A program made the translations under genes and the position numbers. 64,000 bases of DNA from Terfezia claveryi (lineage: Eukaryota > Ascomycota > Pezizomycetes > Pezizales > Pezizaceae), in contig WHUX01000006.1 of assembly GCA_015179025.1 (NCBI GenBank), positions 496,001-560,000 on the forward strand, written 5' to 3'. The notes beneath the pieces are model-generated. The model did no database searches and was not told where the DNA came from. It was given only the letters and a program-made list of their open reading frames with translations. Below, piece after piece: positions 23,479 through 35,631 of the stretch (the first letter of the stretch is position 1; each line of letters begins with the position of its first letter).

Positions 23479-26370
23479 ATGGGCCCTGCCACCTTCTGTG
23501 AGGTTACTCAATACAGTTTTTATGTCAATATTCTAATTAATCCACAAATTAAAGGGTATATAGGAGGCTATCCCAGCAGCCTTGAAGAGTAACCGAAAGA
23601 GAGAAAAGGTTATATTCAACTGAAATTAATTCGGGCCATGGATCGCAAAAGACTAGAAGATAGAGAAAAGAGAATCTAGATCTGGTGGTGAGATGTTAGA
23701 GAAAATCATATGCAAAGCTTCGGTCTCATGATATAGGTACCCTCAAGTCTATTTTCATCCGTCTGATGCATATCCCTGTCATTTATGAGAATCCCTATTT
23801 CTAGAAGCCGTCATTGGCGCGACTGGTATTGTGAAACCAATCATAGATAAGACTGAACCAGATTAGTCTCAGCACCCTACAAAATCATAGATTCGAAATC
23901 GCAAAAGTTCTGAACACAACAGACTCCTTCATACCATTACCAGTAATTAGTGCCCAATACTATAACATAGACGGGGGGTGGAACAAAATACCTCAAAAAA
24001 AGTTCTGACCAGAAAGACTACTGTTATTGGTGCTGAGCATGTCTTGTGTACGATCTTAAGATCTATGATGCCGCACAGGATACCACGGTGTATTGATTTG
24101 ACGTTGCCTTAGATAGATGCTCTCATAATTAAGATCCGTAGTGCAAAATCACTATACTACATATGGTTAGTCTAATTTAGTCTCAATCGAGACTAGTCTG
24201 AGCTACCGTAGAACTGGCTTTGGTCTAGTCTGGTTCTTTGGTCGATGATGTGATCATACCGGTGAGGTTAGTGCATCAAATAAGTAATCTTAATATGTAG
24301 TCCGAGACTCAGCTATTATTTAGTCAGTGACAACCATATATATGATATATACTGTAGATGTACAAACGAACTAGTACTGGATTTTGAGAGGAGAGAACAA
24401 AGAGAGACCACTTCCAAGAATTTTCTAATCTGTCTGCTATTGAGAGGTAGGAATCCCTATATATATGAGCTAATCAGACTATAGGAACCTATGTATTATA
24501 CATGTATTCGAGTTATGTAATAGTTGCGGTTCGGGCCACCCAGACGATATAAGTATAACCCGTGACCAGCCCTAATCTGGTTGACATAGGTTGCCGTGTA
24601 GGCTGACTTCGATGTGTATTGTCTAAGATATGACCCTTCAGGTCATTCCGCCGGAAGATTATGACTTAGCCGGCCAAATCTCATCAAGTGGTACAGCCTC
24701 GCGTGTGTACTCTATGTGGTATGCAATTCCACATGGCTGCAGCCTGGAGAGACTTAGAGAATACGGATACTAGTCTCGATCGACGGATATCAAGCTTCAC
24801 ACTCTATTAGCTGAACTCCTCGATATTGATGCTAGTGGGGTATAGACTACAAATCCCTTAGCGTTGGATCCTGGGATACCGGTATACCGTATAATAGCTT
24901 GAATACTTTCTTGTATGGTCCAGAAATCGGGCTATGGTAAAATATGGTCGTACTTTCGAGAGGGTTCTTTTGTTTCTAGTTACAAACACCCCCAGATTCC
25001 AGATTTCTGGGATGTCTCCGGACTGTCCGCAACCTGCCAGTGGCTATCGCTAAGCGTTGGTGAACTACGGAGTGTTTTATACAAAGCTTGTTTACCTTAC
25101 TCTCACTACTTCTCCAGACCAACCACTCCACACCTGTTAACATCCCTCCCACAAATATTTCAGGCAATGGCCGCCCCAGAGTCAAGCTCAGTACTAGCAA
25201 CATCAAATGTGCTCTCAGCGAAAAATAGTTAGAGACCGTATGCTACGTTGTCATCAGAGCAGTCGCAGTTCTCGGCAATGGTACTGGAGCTGATACCGAC
25301 TTTCAATATTGGAATTTAACCTGAATGATGAACCAATTCCATTATTGCTTCTTGATCCACGTCAGAAAATCAATGATCCAATACCTTCTGTACATAGTTG
25401 GAATGCAATTGCGTTCGTGGGTTTGTCCTAAGGAGATTTTCCCATTCTTAGTGAGTGAAGTTCATACCCAAATGGGCCTTGGAGTAGTCTGATTGTAGTT
25501 AGTCTGGTTGGCACGATTGTAGTCTGGTGGGAACGGGCTGTCTCATAGCTACAGATTTAAAAATATATATATATATATATATACCTTCACCTATATCCTG
25601 GTTACTTGTAGATCTAGTACCGATTGATCCCAGCAAATATGAATACATATAGCTAATGGACCACCCTGTATGACTATGGGTGTGAATATCCCAGATCTCT
25701 AAAAAAAAAGTCAATCTATGAACTGCGGAGCAAGCTGAAGTGTATGCATTCTCAAGTGAGTCAAAGAGTTTCCCCGGATCGGCCACCAAATCATGATAAA
25801 CAGCAGGTTTGAATTCAAGCTGACGTGCCTATGGACTGGTCTACATGAGCTGGTCTCTAAGCTTCATACTCACCGGGTTCGGCTGATGAGAGCCTAGAAG
25901 TACCAGTTGTAAGAACGCAATTACATGTGTGTGCTCCAGTGGCCCACTAATGAAGTTGTGCCTCGATTCCTACGGGCACCTAGGCACATGTACGGGTCAT
26001 AAAGCATGCAAGCAATTCATTCCGATCCTGTGCTTAGAGAGGGCTCGAAACCGTGGATCATTAACCTGAAAATGGAGCCTTTATCTGTATACATCTCCTA
26101 CGGCAACCAGACTACCTACAAGTGCAATAATTTATACCTGTCTCTCACCATCTGCCACTGCATATACGCTACCTCTATCACTAGTCTGGTTGGCACCTCT
26201 ATCACGAGGGTGTTGTGCCAACCAGACTACTCTATCACTCGTCCAGGTGGGGCCCTAACCAGACTAGTGGGGCCCATAATTTAGTCTGGTTGCATGACCC
26301 CTCCGTAGTGCTGCCAACCAGACTAGTTTTTTCTGGTTGGCACAATCTCTCCACAAAAACCAGACTATAA
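23479..26370. other. Repeat-rich intergenic region
   Basis: No gene is supported. Copies of the AGTCTGGTT motif or its complement occur at about 24220, 24577, 25500, 25520, 26106, 26182, 26215, 26260, 26283, 26316, 26330 and 26358. A (AT)n microsatellite lies at 25563-25581. The frame at 24915-25232 (+) has no recognisable feature. Confidence 0.45.
26182..26229. repeat. 48-bp hairpin made of two inverted copies of the dispersed motif
   Basis: TAGTCTGGTTGGCAC (26182-26196) and GTGCCAACCAGACTA (26215-26229) are perfect 15-bp inverted copies with an 18-base spacer. A related pair, with one mismatched base, bounds 28477-28595, and the sequence just before the right copy (GGGTGTT) is the same in both. 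Confidence 0.75.
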
Positions 26371-26550
26371 CTACCTACAGCATCCGACGGTGCAACCGGT
26401 CAGACGGTAAAACCGGTCAGCTAACGAATACTGGTTAGAGTGAGTAAACAGCGGGGAAGAGTACCACATTCCCCGTCAAGCTTAGCAAATTAACAAGTAT
26501 GGTAGTGACGGTTCCACCTGACCGGTTGCACCGTCGGATGCTGTAGGTAG
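26371..26550. mobile_element. 180-bp MITE with perfect 33-bp terminal inverted repeats
   Basis: The left arm (26371-26403) begins CTACCTACAGCATCCGACGG; the right arm (26518-26550) is its exact reverse complement over all 33 bases. The interior (114 bp) has no coding capacity and repeats the sub-motif ACCGGTCAG. Size, perfect termini and absence of an ORF fit a recently active non-autonomous DNA element. The target-site duplication is not clear. It sits inside a cluster of the AGTCTGGTTGGCAC motif. Confidence 0.8.
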
Positions 26551-26836
26551 GCAGTTTTTCAAGAATTCACATGGATTTAAAAAAATTTTGCCTTAGGGGC
26601 TGAATCTTATTTACTTAAGTAGGCAATTGTAAAAACAATTGATTCCATAAAAAAACTTCCCTAACATGTGTAGTCCCCCTCCCTTTTTATAAATCAACTC
26701 CCCATCTCTTCTTCTAAGCGGAGCAGCTCCTGTATTCGGGGTTAGATCTTCTGGCTTTCCCTGGTGCAAGACTGGGATTGCCTTTTTCAAAGTCTTTATG
26801 AAAGCCAGAATTGCGTCATACTATTTTATAGGGTGA

Positions 26837-28108
26837 CTAAAATGCAAATTCATAAAGTTTCTCTAACAAACTCCTATGTCTCCCAACTGGGTATGTCCCG
26901 ATTGCATGCTTCAACTCATCGTGGTCAATGGCTGCATGTGCAGCGGTAATCCCTCGTTCCCGGATAGTATTCGGTCGGATTACTAGCTCCATAAGCTCCT
27001 TAATAGTTTCCGTATCCCATTCGCAGGGGGTGTTGGTTAAGTTCTGGCGGATGTGCATCTCGGCGCTCTCCCACCCCAACTGTTGTACGATATCTTCCCA
27101 ATCTTTATACTTTGAAAGTTGGGCAAACTTATCTCTCGACTCGTTCAGTAATTGGCGCACACATAAATCATTGGCTCGCTTCGTCATCTAATCCAGTCAG
27201 TAAGTAGATGGAGATTCAATTATTTTCAAGTAGTCAAGTACCTTCAGAAAAATAGTCATGATATCCTTCCACTCCACAGCCGCTTCCTCAACCTTCGCTT
27301 CCTCAACCTTCGCTTCCTCAAACTTCGCTTCCAACTCTTCTATCCTCTTTTCCAACCCTAACACCCTCTTTTCCAACCCTAACACCCTCTTTTCCAATAA
27401 ATCAGCTCGCTGTCTGACCTCCTTAAATGCCACCTCAACTAGGGCATCTCCAGGCTGGAGGCCTTGTAACAGTAAAGCGTAAAGCACATCCAGGGCCTCT
27501 CCGATGGTCTTATATGTTCCAGAGACAGTGTTCTGTTGCTTCTGCTTGGCAGCCTTTTGCCGGGCTTTTTTCTTCTGTTGCTTGGTCTTCGGTTGAGTGG
27601 CTGTATTACCAATACATATTTATCAATACGACATCTTGGACAATTTTATGCTGCTTCATCTACTTACCTAGTGCTATTGATCCCTGTGTGTCTGAATCTT
27701 GTAGGCGGAGTATGGCATCTCTCATGGGAGCATGACCATCCTCCCAGCCCTTGGGCCATGCGATTAGATACACCAGCTGAGTGCCCAACTGACCCACTGT
27801 AGTTGACTCCTGTGGTGGGGTTCCACCGATATGGGGGTCTAAACAATATTAGCTATCGGGAAGGAAATGAACAAGCAAACACGCAAAGGATCAAGATGCT
27901 TACCAACTGGCAGTACTTCAATGTGATCATCATCGAGATTTATACTGACATACTTCTGGATGCCATGTAGCAGCTTTTGTAATTCGTTGAAGGCAAGTCT
28001 TCGAGCATCTTCAATGCTCGTCTCTCGAGGTAGTTCGACTTCCACTGCTTGCGGTGTTTCGGCGTATATTGCACGAACAACAACAAGATCCTGGTCATTA
28101 TTGGTCAT
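26837..28108 (-). CDS. Unassigned coiled-coil protein in a repeat-rich region
   Basis: Four exons on the minus strand: 28108-27904, 27838-27668, 27600-27242 and 27187-26837. All three introns (65, 67, 54 bp) have GTAAGC/GTAAGT/GTACTT donors and AG acceptors and restore one frame of about 361 residues. Exon 1 is acidic (INLDDDHIEVLPVG). Exon 2 reads IGGTPPQESTTVGQLGTQLV, then YLIAWPKGWEDG. Exon 3 starts with a very basic Gln/Lys segment (TQPKTKQQKKKARQKAAKQK) and then a heptad-like coiled coil with tandem peptide repeats, LEKRVLG twice and EEAKV repeated. Exon 4 is a helical C-terminus (WEDIVQQLGWESAEMHIRQN). No signal peptide or membrane segment is seen. I do not recognise the family. The flanks are dense in transposon scars, so it may be a multicopy or lineage-restricted gene, but the open frame and clean splicing argue that it is real. 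Confidence 0.62.
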
Positions 28109-30158
28109 CGTATAGCTAAAGGTAGACGAATCAAAAAGCCCAGCTGGCGGGTGGGAGTGAGCGAGGACTGGGATTGGGTTGGAGGGGTGAGGGCCAACCA
28201 GACTAGGGTGAGGGGTGCAACAAACTTAGTCTGGTTAACCAACTAGGGTGAGGGTGACTAAGAGTACCGTAGCTCATGCCCTCGCTATGCTCGGGGGTCT
28301 TGGCATGAGCTAGAGTACACACCGGTCTAACTACCTAAGTATTTCCTAGTCTGGTTTAATGGTCCCTACTGAGTATTTATTTAATAAAAAAAAAATTAAA
28401 AAAAAAAGGTCACAGGCTGCCTTTCGAGTATCAACAAGTTGCGGGTTACACACTTTATATACTCACTTACGTCTAGTAGTCTGGTTGGTACTGGGAAATA
28501 CTCTCGCCGGTCGCCCTGGAAGGAAAAGGCGGTGGTAACCAAGATTCCCAGGAGGAATGCGACCTCCACAGTGGGGTGTTGTGCCAACCAGACTAGGAAA
28601 GCGATGGGTAAACATGATCTATAAGCAGCTAGACCGCATTCATGTCATATTTTTCTTTTAGGAAGTACGGTAGATCACATGTAGGACCGTAGCAATAGCG
28701 ATATACTTGCTTCCCCGAGTTAGCAATACACGCCTCATAGCCTTGTAATCTTACACCATTTGCTCTCGAACTACAAGGAGTATGTACGACTTCCATTAGC
28801 CTTAAAGCCATTGGATTGGTCCAAGTTGCCAGCATGTGGTTATGAACAAATGAATTCCATACCTAGAAAGGCGCAGTACATATACGGTAGATCTACAATC
28901 AAGGTGACTAATCATATTAATGCGCATACAGAGTAAACTGACATCATAAGAAGAGAACACTGCAGCTAACGAATGCAAAAGTTAGTTGTTAACAGCAGTG
29001 GATTTCCTGTGAACCTAAAAGTATTCTCACTGGACGGCAAGCTCACGTGATGCAGCTGCCGTTAGTTCTCGTCCGGAGTGGAGACACCCTGGCCCCTACA
29101 ACTGTCCTAGCAGCAGTCCTTGAGCTGTACTGTACTTTTAGTACTTAGCAGCCAGACGAAACCAGACGACCCTAGACCATTTATAGGAAGTAGTCCCCAA
29201 TAGGAAGCGGTAGTCCGGTTGGCACGACCCTTTCGTGGAGGAGGAAGCGGCTACGAGGGTCTGATCGAGACTAGGAAGCGGCTATATTCTAGTTCACTAG
29301 ACAGGAAGTACATACTTCTTATACTTATAATTATAACCTGAGTAGGTGATCGGAGTAGCCTGGCTAGATGATGCGCTCCTATGTAATATGTCACTGCCAT
29401 AAGTCATGATCAGGTCGAGACTAAGTACTTAAATACTCGGTAGTCTATCATTACCACTTACACCTATCTTAAGTACTTAGCTAATATTAATACATACGAA
29501 TCATCGCATTCACCTGTAAGGAGGAATTCATGCACATGGTTTACCAGTATCAGCTGTCTGATACGTACTTTCCTTATCGCTTTTTGGCGGGAGATGGGAG
29601 GTAAATCATTACTCCTATTCGGACTATTTAACCTAGGTATGGCGAGGCAGCACGTCCCCCAGGGTGGGCTTTCCGGAGAGAGGACTAATGAAATGTAAAC
29701 TGAAAAGGCAGAAAGACCAATTCTCGAAACTCTTCATCGACTTGCGGTGCTATTTCTATCGAAGCTTACGGCACCTATCCCGCAAGGACTATCACGGTGA
29801 CTCCCAGATTTCCAACCAACCCTGAGACATATGCATAACAAGGTACCCTCCTACCATCTATAGTCAATAAAAGTTAAACATAAAGAAACTAAACCAAAAT
29901 CACTCTCATGCAGTTCTCCCCATGAATTCCATTCCTTCGCTCCATCCCATAGATGATCCAACTCCAGTACTATACCAACTCCTCCAAGCAAACAAAATAA
30001 TAACCCTTGGCTATAGGGAATTCTACACAAATTCTAAAGCTACCTCCTTTTATAATCCCATATATAGATGCCGTCCTAAGTACCCAATAACCACAGATTC
30101 ACTCACAGTCGGACATATCGTAATCTTAGGCGTTTGGATTTTGTGGGTCTTCTGATCA
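28109..30158. other. Repeat-rich intergenic region
   Basis: Motif copies lie near 28196, 28231, 28346, 28477, 28583 and 29206. A poly-A tract lies at 28386-28407. The minus-strand frame 28629-28835 has several cysteines (PCSSR, EACIAN, YCYGPTC) and could be a terminal exon of something small, but it has no start or partner exon that I can support. Confidence 0.4.
28477..28595. repeat. 119-bp segment bounded by inverted copies of the dispersed motif
   Basis: TAGTCTGGTTGGTAC (28477) faces GTGCCAACCAGACTA (ending 28595), with one mismatch in the 15-bp arms. This is the same end sequence as the 26182-26229 hairpin, which makes it a candidate short non-autonomous element. Confidence 0.5.
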
Positions 30159-33107
30159 CTAAGCATGACCATCACCACCATCCTCACCGTCATCATTATT
30201 TCCAGCGTTTTTCAAATCAATTTCAACGTCGCTCAGGAATGTGCCTATATCATCCCCGTCCTCGTCAACTGTTGTGGGTGCAGTAGATGTCGTTTCGTAG
30301 GCATCAACCCTAATATCCGTGATGACCCGAACACTGCTCCAAAACGTAACATTAGCTTACGCAGTTCATCTTGAAAGGAACTACATTAAGTAGGCAGCTC
30401 ACCTAGCAACCACTTTATCTAAAACCAGATCATCCCTTCCTCTCCATTTCCCCGCATTCCCAATTACGGAGGGAACTCTAACCTGACATGCTGGCTCCCA
30501 CACAGCTCTATGATCTGTCCCTACACCATATGCTCTCCTCTTTTCCCAAATTCGGTCCACCACAACATCACTCAATTGCACCTTTATCCGCTTTTCTCTT
30601 GAAATTTTTGTCTCCACGCTTCCCTCAACCAAGAATCTATAGACAAATACTTCCTTTTGCTGGCCCATGCGATAGCTTCTTCCTATTGCCTGTTGCTCCC
30701 AAACCGGAGAGTGATCATTATCAAGAATAATTACACGATTTGCGCACTGAAGATTTAATCCCACGCCCCCAGCTTTTGTTGAAACTAGGTAAATATCATA
30801 GATCCCATGATTGAACTGAACAAGATCTTCCTGGCGCTGCTGAAAGTGGACAGTGCCATCAAGGCGGAGGACCGTAAAACCAAGGGTTATGGCCAGTGTA
30901 TACAGGAAATTGAGGGTGTCGATACTATGGGAGAACAGGAGGGCTTTGTCGCCAAGAGCCTTGAATTCTTCTAGGAGACGGAAAAGGATGATGAATTTGT
31001 TGCTACCTTTTATCATAGCTCTAGCTCTATCCGGTGTACAAATGCCTCTCTTGCTCCTATTAGTAGGCAAAGGTGTCTTGGAAGTTTTGGGGGCACGAAG
31101 TTGAAGGCTTTGGGATTCCTCGAATGGTGCCATTCCATAACTGGTGTTATTGTCAGCTTCTCCGGATTCGACTGTATCAATTGCAACTAGGACACTATTT
31201 TGTTCATCTATCTCATTATCAGCATCAGATCTCCTCGAGACTCATTTTTATTTTATATATATAAAGGGTAGGACATCATGAATAACGGTTATGGTGATCT
31301 TACCCACTTGCTCAGATTTAGCTACGACTTCCGCCGATGTCCTGAATGGTAGGTCAGATAACGGAGACGAGTAGTTTGTTTCCCTCAGGTCTTCCTCTTT
31401 TCTTTCCGGTAACCAGCCCCCTTCCTCTCTCTTTTTTCCGATGCCCCGCTTTAGTACTTTCTTGAAAACATCTGGGTGATTACACAACGCCCTCAAACAA
31501 AACAATCTCCATATAGAACTGCTCTTATCATTGGCACTCTCCTGCAAGTAGTTGTTGTAAAGCATGATCTGCTTGTCAGTCAATGGAATCCTCACGATAA
31601 ATTCCGTCTTCGGTTTTAGATACTGCTTAATTGTGTCTACGTTCTTGCGGTGAACCTTGCCCCCCGAAACTTTGATTATGTCCTCTAGGGCCTTGCGGGC
31701 GATTTCGGCGTTTTCTCGCTCATCTGTGTCGTCACCTGAGTCAAGGGAATCTACAGCTCCATCATTCTCCCCGCTAGTCAGACCATTCATGATGGGATTA
31801 TAGTAAGTCTCCCTAAACTCTGTCACTGTTTCGCCCAATTCTGACTCAGGCGACACCCAGCTCATGAGAGAGTAGAACTCTAAGAGGCTATTTGACAATG
31901 GAGAGGCTGTCAATGCAATCCGGTTTCTTGTCGAAATCTTGTTCACCGCTTTGGTGATTTTTGACTGTGTATTCTTGAATGCGTGGGCTTCATCCGCGAC
32001 TACGAGTTCAGGGCCCGGTATCAGTAAACAGCGCTCTATCTCTGTTTGCAAGCTTTCAGAACGATAAGTAGTCTCCTTTGGGTCAACAAGAGCCCGGAAC
32101 AGTTCGTGTCCTAGGAGAAGAATACCACCTGATGCATGCCACTTGGTTAGCGTAGCAACTCGCTGCTCAATATTAACATTGTTCCCAACTCGATAAACCG
32201 TAGTTAAGAGCTTCCTTCCGCAGCTGGGCGGTTCAGGACTGGATTCAGGAAATTTAGCAGCCCAGGTCTTCAACTCCAGAGCCCAGTTTGTGAGTAGCCC
32301 ACCGGGCACAAGTATGAGTATTCTTGCCATGTGTTGTCCAACTCGAAGGTTATACGAAAGGCTCAGGTTTGCTGTTCTAACTGGTATAAGCCCCTGGGCC
32401 TCCGCCAAAGTAAAAAGAAATGCAATCACGGTAACAGTCTTTCCAAGACCCATTGTGTGAGCAAGTAAGGCCCCTCCTCCTAGGCCTGACGTATCTGCCT
32501 CTTCGTACATGTGCTCATCCCCATCTTCACCACTACAATCTGCCTCTGGAGGGGAAGATCCGACTGCTACTTGTCGCCAGAGGAATCGAAGCCCTTCTAT
32601 TTGATGTGAGCGTAGGTTCTTTGCCAAGACCTCATGCAAAAATACTTTAGCTCCTTCCTCGTCATAGATTGATATAGTGTCATGGCCCGCTGGATGATTG
32701 TTTGTAATGTCGTGGTCTTGGGGTCTAGGCCTGACCGTTACCTGAGGCGTTGCTGCCATTACCGTAGCCAGACTCTGTGCTAAACCGTCACGGGCAACTT
32801 CGTTGTCGACATCTTTAGTGATCTTCAACTTCTTCGCAGTCTCTTCAGCTAGCTCTTGCCTTCCCGCAGGACTAGTATCCCTTCTAAGACCTGCCGCATA
32901 TGGTTGTGTATCAGAATATCTTCGTTTTCGACTCGTGGAACTGGGTTCTGCTTCGACATCCGTCAAAGCCTCTGTCCTCCGAGGGAAGATACGTGTGCTT
33001 CACCACACAAGCCGTTCAGCCTTTACCCTGTAACTAATTTGCGTGTTTACTCACCTAGGCCGTATATATCTATTTGGATGTGACTCGAGCGGCTTCGAAT
33101 TCATCAT
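30159..33107 (-). CDS. SNF2-family ATPase of the ATRX/ARIP4/Rad54-like type
   Basis: Four exons on the minus strand: 33107-33055, 32997-31304, about 31240-30403 and 30333-30159, giving about 919 residues. The first intron (57 bp) and last intron (69 bp) are supported by frame restoration; the acceptor of intron 2 could be 31241 or 31208, both in frame. The last exon gives an acidic tail (DEDGDDIGTF to the stop). SNF2 motif I is HTMGLGKT (near residue 200), motif II ADEAHAFKN, motif V STKAGGVGLNL and motif VI IGRSYRMGQ. The spacing and the 'RSHQIEGLRFLWRQ' entry resemble ATRX/ARIP4-type remodellers that slide nucleosomes or strip proteins from DNA. Motif III reads LTASPLSN, where most relatives have LTGTPLQN, so coupling may differ. 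It lies 12 kb from the Rad5-like gene, but the two belong to different SNF2 subfamilies. Confidence 0.82.
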
Positions 33108-34701
33108 GATGTTCTTGGGCTTCCCACCGCTCCAACATTGAGTAAGCTGAAAGGTAGACATGAGACTTATAGTTCCAAGCCGACAGTCTAGAGCTCTGAA
33201 AAGAGCTGCCGCCCTTGCCTTATTGAGGCTCGATTTGTAGGAGCTTGATACACTTAATCGTTGACCTAGAGACACGATGTGTTTGCGGCAACTTGAATGC
33301 CCTGTGAAGATGTGCATCAATGGAAATACTAGTAGCTTTACGGATACATGTACAGTAGGGATATTGGTCATCGATCAATGGTAGAGTAGGGCCTAACACA
33401 GCAGTCGCTGGGCAGCCCTTTCTATGGCCAATGGTAGGGAAGCCCAGGTACTGCTAGAAGCCTGGTTAGCTAGAAGCATCTGGCTGCTGCTAAATTGGGT
33501 CCCAGAAAGGTCATTGGGCGTAGTCAATATGTACATCGCTGGCTGCGGGCTTGTACTGCGCACATACCAGTTGAATGTGGACGACAATGAATCTTCCCAT
33601 CCAAAAGTTGATCCCCGCCCGCGGAGCCGTACTGGCTAATTGTTATCAACCTGGTTTTGCTCTACTGTTGTTCCAGCCTCGTATTGCCTTAAGCTATATG
33701 CGAGTACTAAGTTTTGTAATAAAAAATAAAGCCTTGTAACCTGAATCTGGGGACACTGCGATAAGGCAAGTCCATGCATATGCCCCTAGCGAGTCGGTTT
33801 GGGCTGCACTTATCAGCCGCAAGATGCGTACCTGTATACTTGCTTCGAAAGTAAGTTCATCTTGCCGCTCAATATACCGTACTGTACAGCCTCATAATTG
33901 TATCCCTTGCCTCATTTTGATGAGCCAATTATAAAAGAAATTAGTAGCCGGGATTATGATACAGACTGAGCTGGTTGCAATTGATTGCCAGTGGGCGTGT
34001 GCAATTGGAGCAATTCCAATGTAAACCTTTCATTTCGATAGCAACGCCTGTGTTAGGATAATATTGAAACAAACCAATGGTTTCTATCGGTCTCTCACGG
34101 GCTATACAAACCATTCCATCAAAGGAATGTCTCACCAAGTTTCTAGATACTAGTAGTCTCATAATCAAGTTATAAGTAATTAATACCCAGAATATGTAGA
34201 TGTGAGCGCGATTCCCTTTTTGCTCAGAGTTGCCTTCGATGTCTGGTCGAGGTCCGAATCATAACACGGCCGTAGGTAGTTGTTTTGGTCATAGGTAAAA
34301 TGAGAACAACCAGACTATTACCTGACACAGTCATCAGGCTCTTGGAAAGGACCAATATTGATATATAGACATCCCCTTTCGGCTCAGTCATCATGACAGC
34401 GCTTGATTATTTTTAACTGGCATACCAGTAGCCTTATGCCTTTATGCACGGTTCCGAGACTATGTCTGTATGTTGTCTTATGCACACCAGAGGTAACTTG
34501 AATCGGCAGTTCAAGTAAAAAATCACCTAAGCTTAGGCCTAATCACCAAATGAAGTGATCGCTAAACTAATGTAAGTGCTTACCGCAAACACTCAGAATG
34601 AAGAAAAAACCTCACCATGTCGTGCATTCATTGGGAATCAACTTGTTAATTTTTGTCTAATGTAAGTTACGAGAACAAGTATGGTTACACCTAAGCTTCA
34701 G
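33108..34701. other. Intergenic region upstream of the SNF2 gene
   Basis: This contains the 5' region of the SNF2 gene and no supported coding sequence. A copy of AACCAGACTA lies near 34309. Confidence 0.4.
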
Positions 34702-34796
34702 TAGTGGTGGTCACTTCTTAATTTTCTTTATGAGAATTGCAATTATGAAGCTTGGCGCCCACTCTGATTGGCCAGGCCCCTCAATCACAAATTCAA

Positions 34797-34834
34797 TTTC
34801 TCGTTAATGCACTCTCCAGTGCATTAACGAGAAA
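34797..34834. repeat. Perfect 17-bp-stem hairpin inside the 484-bp element
   Basis: TTTCTCGTTAATGCACT (34797-34813) is followed by a CTCC loop and the exact reverse complement (34818-34834). The flanking CAATT-rich sequence extends the pairing imperfectly. Confidence 0.8.
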
Positions 34835-34968
34835 GCAATTGTAATTGAGGGCGTTAGTCATCAGGCAAACCACACGAGATCTATCGCAAGACCGCCCCGT
34901 TCCCCAAAGTCCATTGATTCTCCAACGCGACAAAGCTCTCCAACGACATACACTCCTCGAAGCCCTCG

Positions 34969-35076
34969 ATGTCTGCAATGGCTACAGACAGCCAGGATGT
35001 GAAGGGACGCTCCTGGATCAAAGACGATGTTGAACGACTTGTGGCATGGATGGAAGAACATCAGGAGAATCTATAG
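34969..35076 (+). pseudogene. Myb-like domain stub of a transposon protein
   Basis: A 35-codon frame reads MSAMATDSQDVKGRSWIKDD and ends with VERLVAWMEEHQENL. The pattern SW..(E/D)D...LV.WMEE is the first helix-turn of a Myb/SANT-like domain found at the N-terminus of proteins carried by fungal DNA transposons. A stop follows immediately, where the domain would normally continue. A second stub of the same type is in the element at 54160-54589. Confidence 0.5.
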
Positions 35077-35631
35077 AATTGCATTAGAGGTGGTCTTAAT
35101 CTCAGTTTTTTACAGTTTAGGCTTAGTTCAGGGCTGCCAAGGCGCTTCGTAATTGCAATATATAGAAAATTAAGAAGTGACCACCACTAGTAGTATGTAT
35201 GCCAAAGTAAGTTAGACTAACTACTTCTTTGAGTAGTTTCATGTCTTTTGAGTACTTAATTACCTGAGCACAGGTCTCTTGACTCATAAAACTACCTGTG
35301 ATATACCTAATGATCCCATGATTTCAAGAAAAAATTCAAACGCCTGTAATCCTCTTCGATTTAAAGGAAATGCTTTCACCCAGCATGTAGCATGGTATAA
35401 ACAGATAGAAATCTCCCGCTAAGCAGCCCCTACAAGAACAATGTATCGATAAATACACAAGAATTGAAGAGACGTGCCAAGAACTCTCAATCGGCAGATG
35501 GTGCCCGTGATTATAAGTAATAGAAGGCAGGTAAAACTCTGTATTCACCTTAGGCGAATAGATGGACAGATAAGCATGGCCGCATCGCCACAGATGGGTG
35601 TTTCAGGTGGACGAATTAGCCATGGGGTAAT

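Larger units (their letters stand above)
34702..35189. mobile_element. 484-bp non-autonomous DNA transposon with TA flanks
   Basis: Terminal inverted repeats begin GTGGTGGTCACTTCTTAATT on both ends (34704 onward and 35187 backward). They are perfect for 24 bases, then imperfect through ATTGCAATTA and GAAGC to about 50. Each end is flanked by TA, consistent with a TA target duplication. The interior contains a 17-bp-stem hairpin (34797-34834) and a 35-codon ORF with a Myb-like start. The catalytic transposase is missing, so this is an internally deleted derivative. Confidence 0.75.

Noticed and set aside
24915..25232. 105-codon plus-strand ORF as a gene
   Set aside because: No signal peptide, domain or convincing splice partner, and it sits in AT-rich repeat DNA.
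14728..33107. Possible chromatin/repair gene cluster because two SNF2 proteins lie close together
   Set aside because: They are different subfamilies, 12 kb apart with unrelated genes between them; proximity alone is not evidence of a functional cluster.
33051..33371. 106-codon minus-strand ORF upstream of the ATRX-like gene
   Set aside because: Only its last 18 codons are used, as exon 1 of the SNF2 gene from ATG 33107; the remainder has no features.
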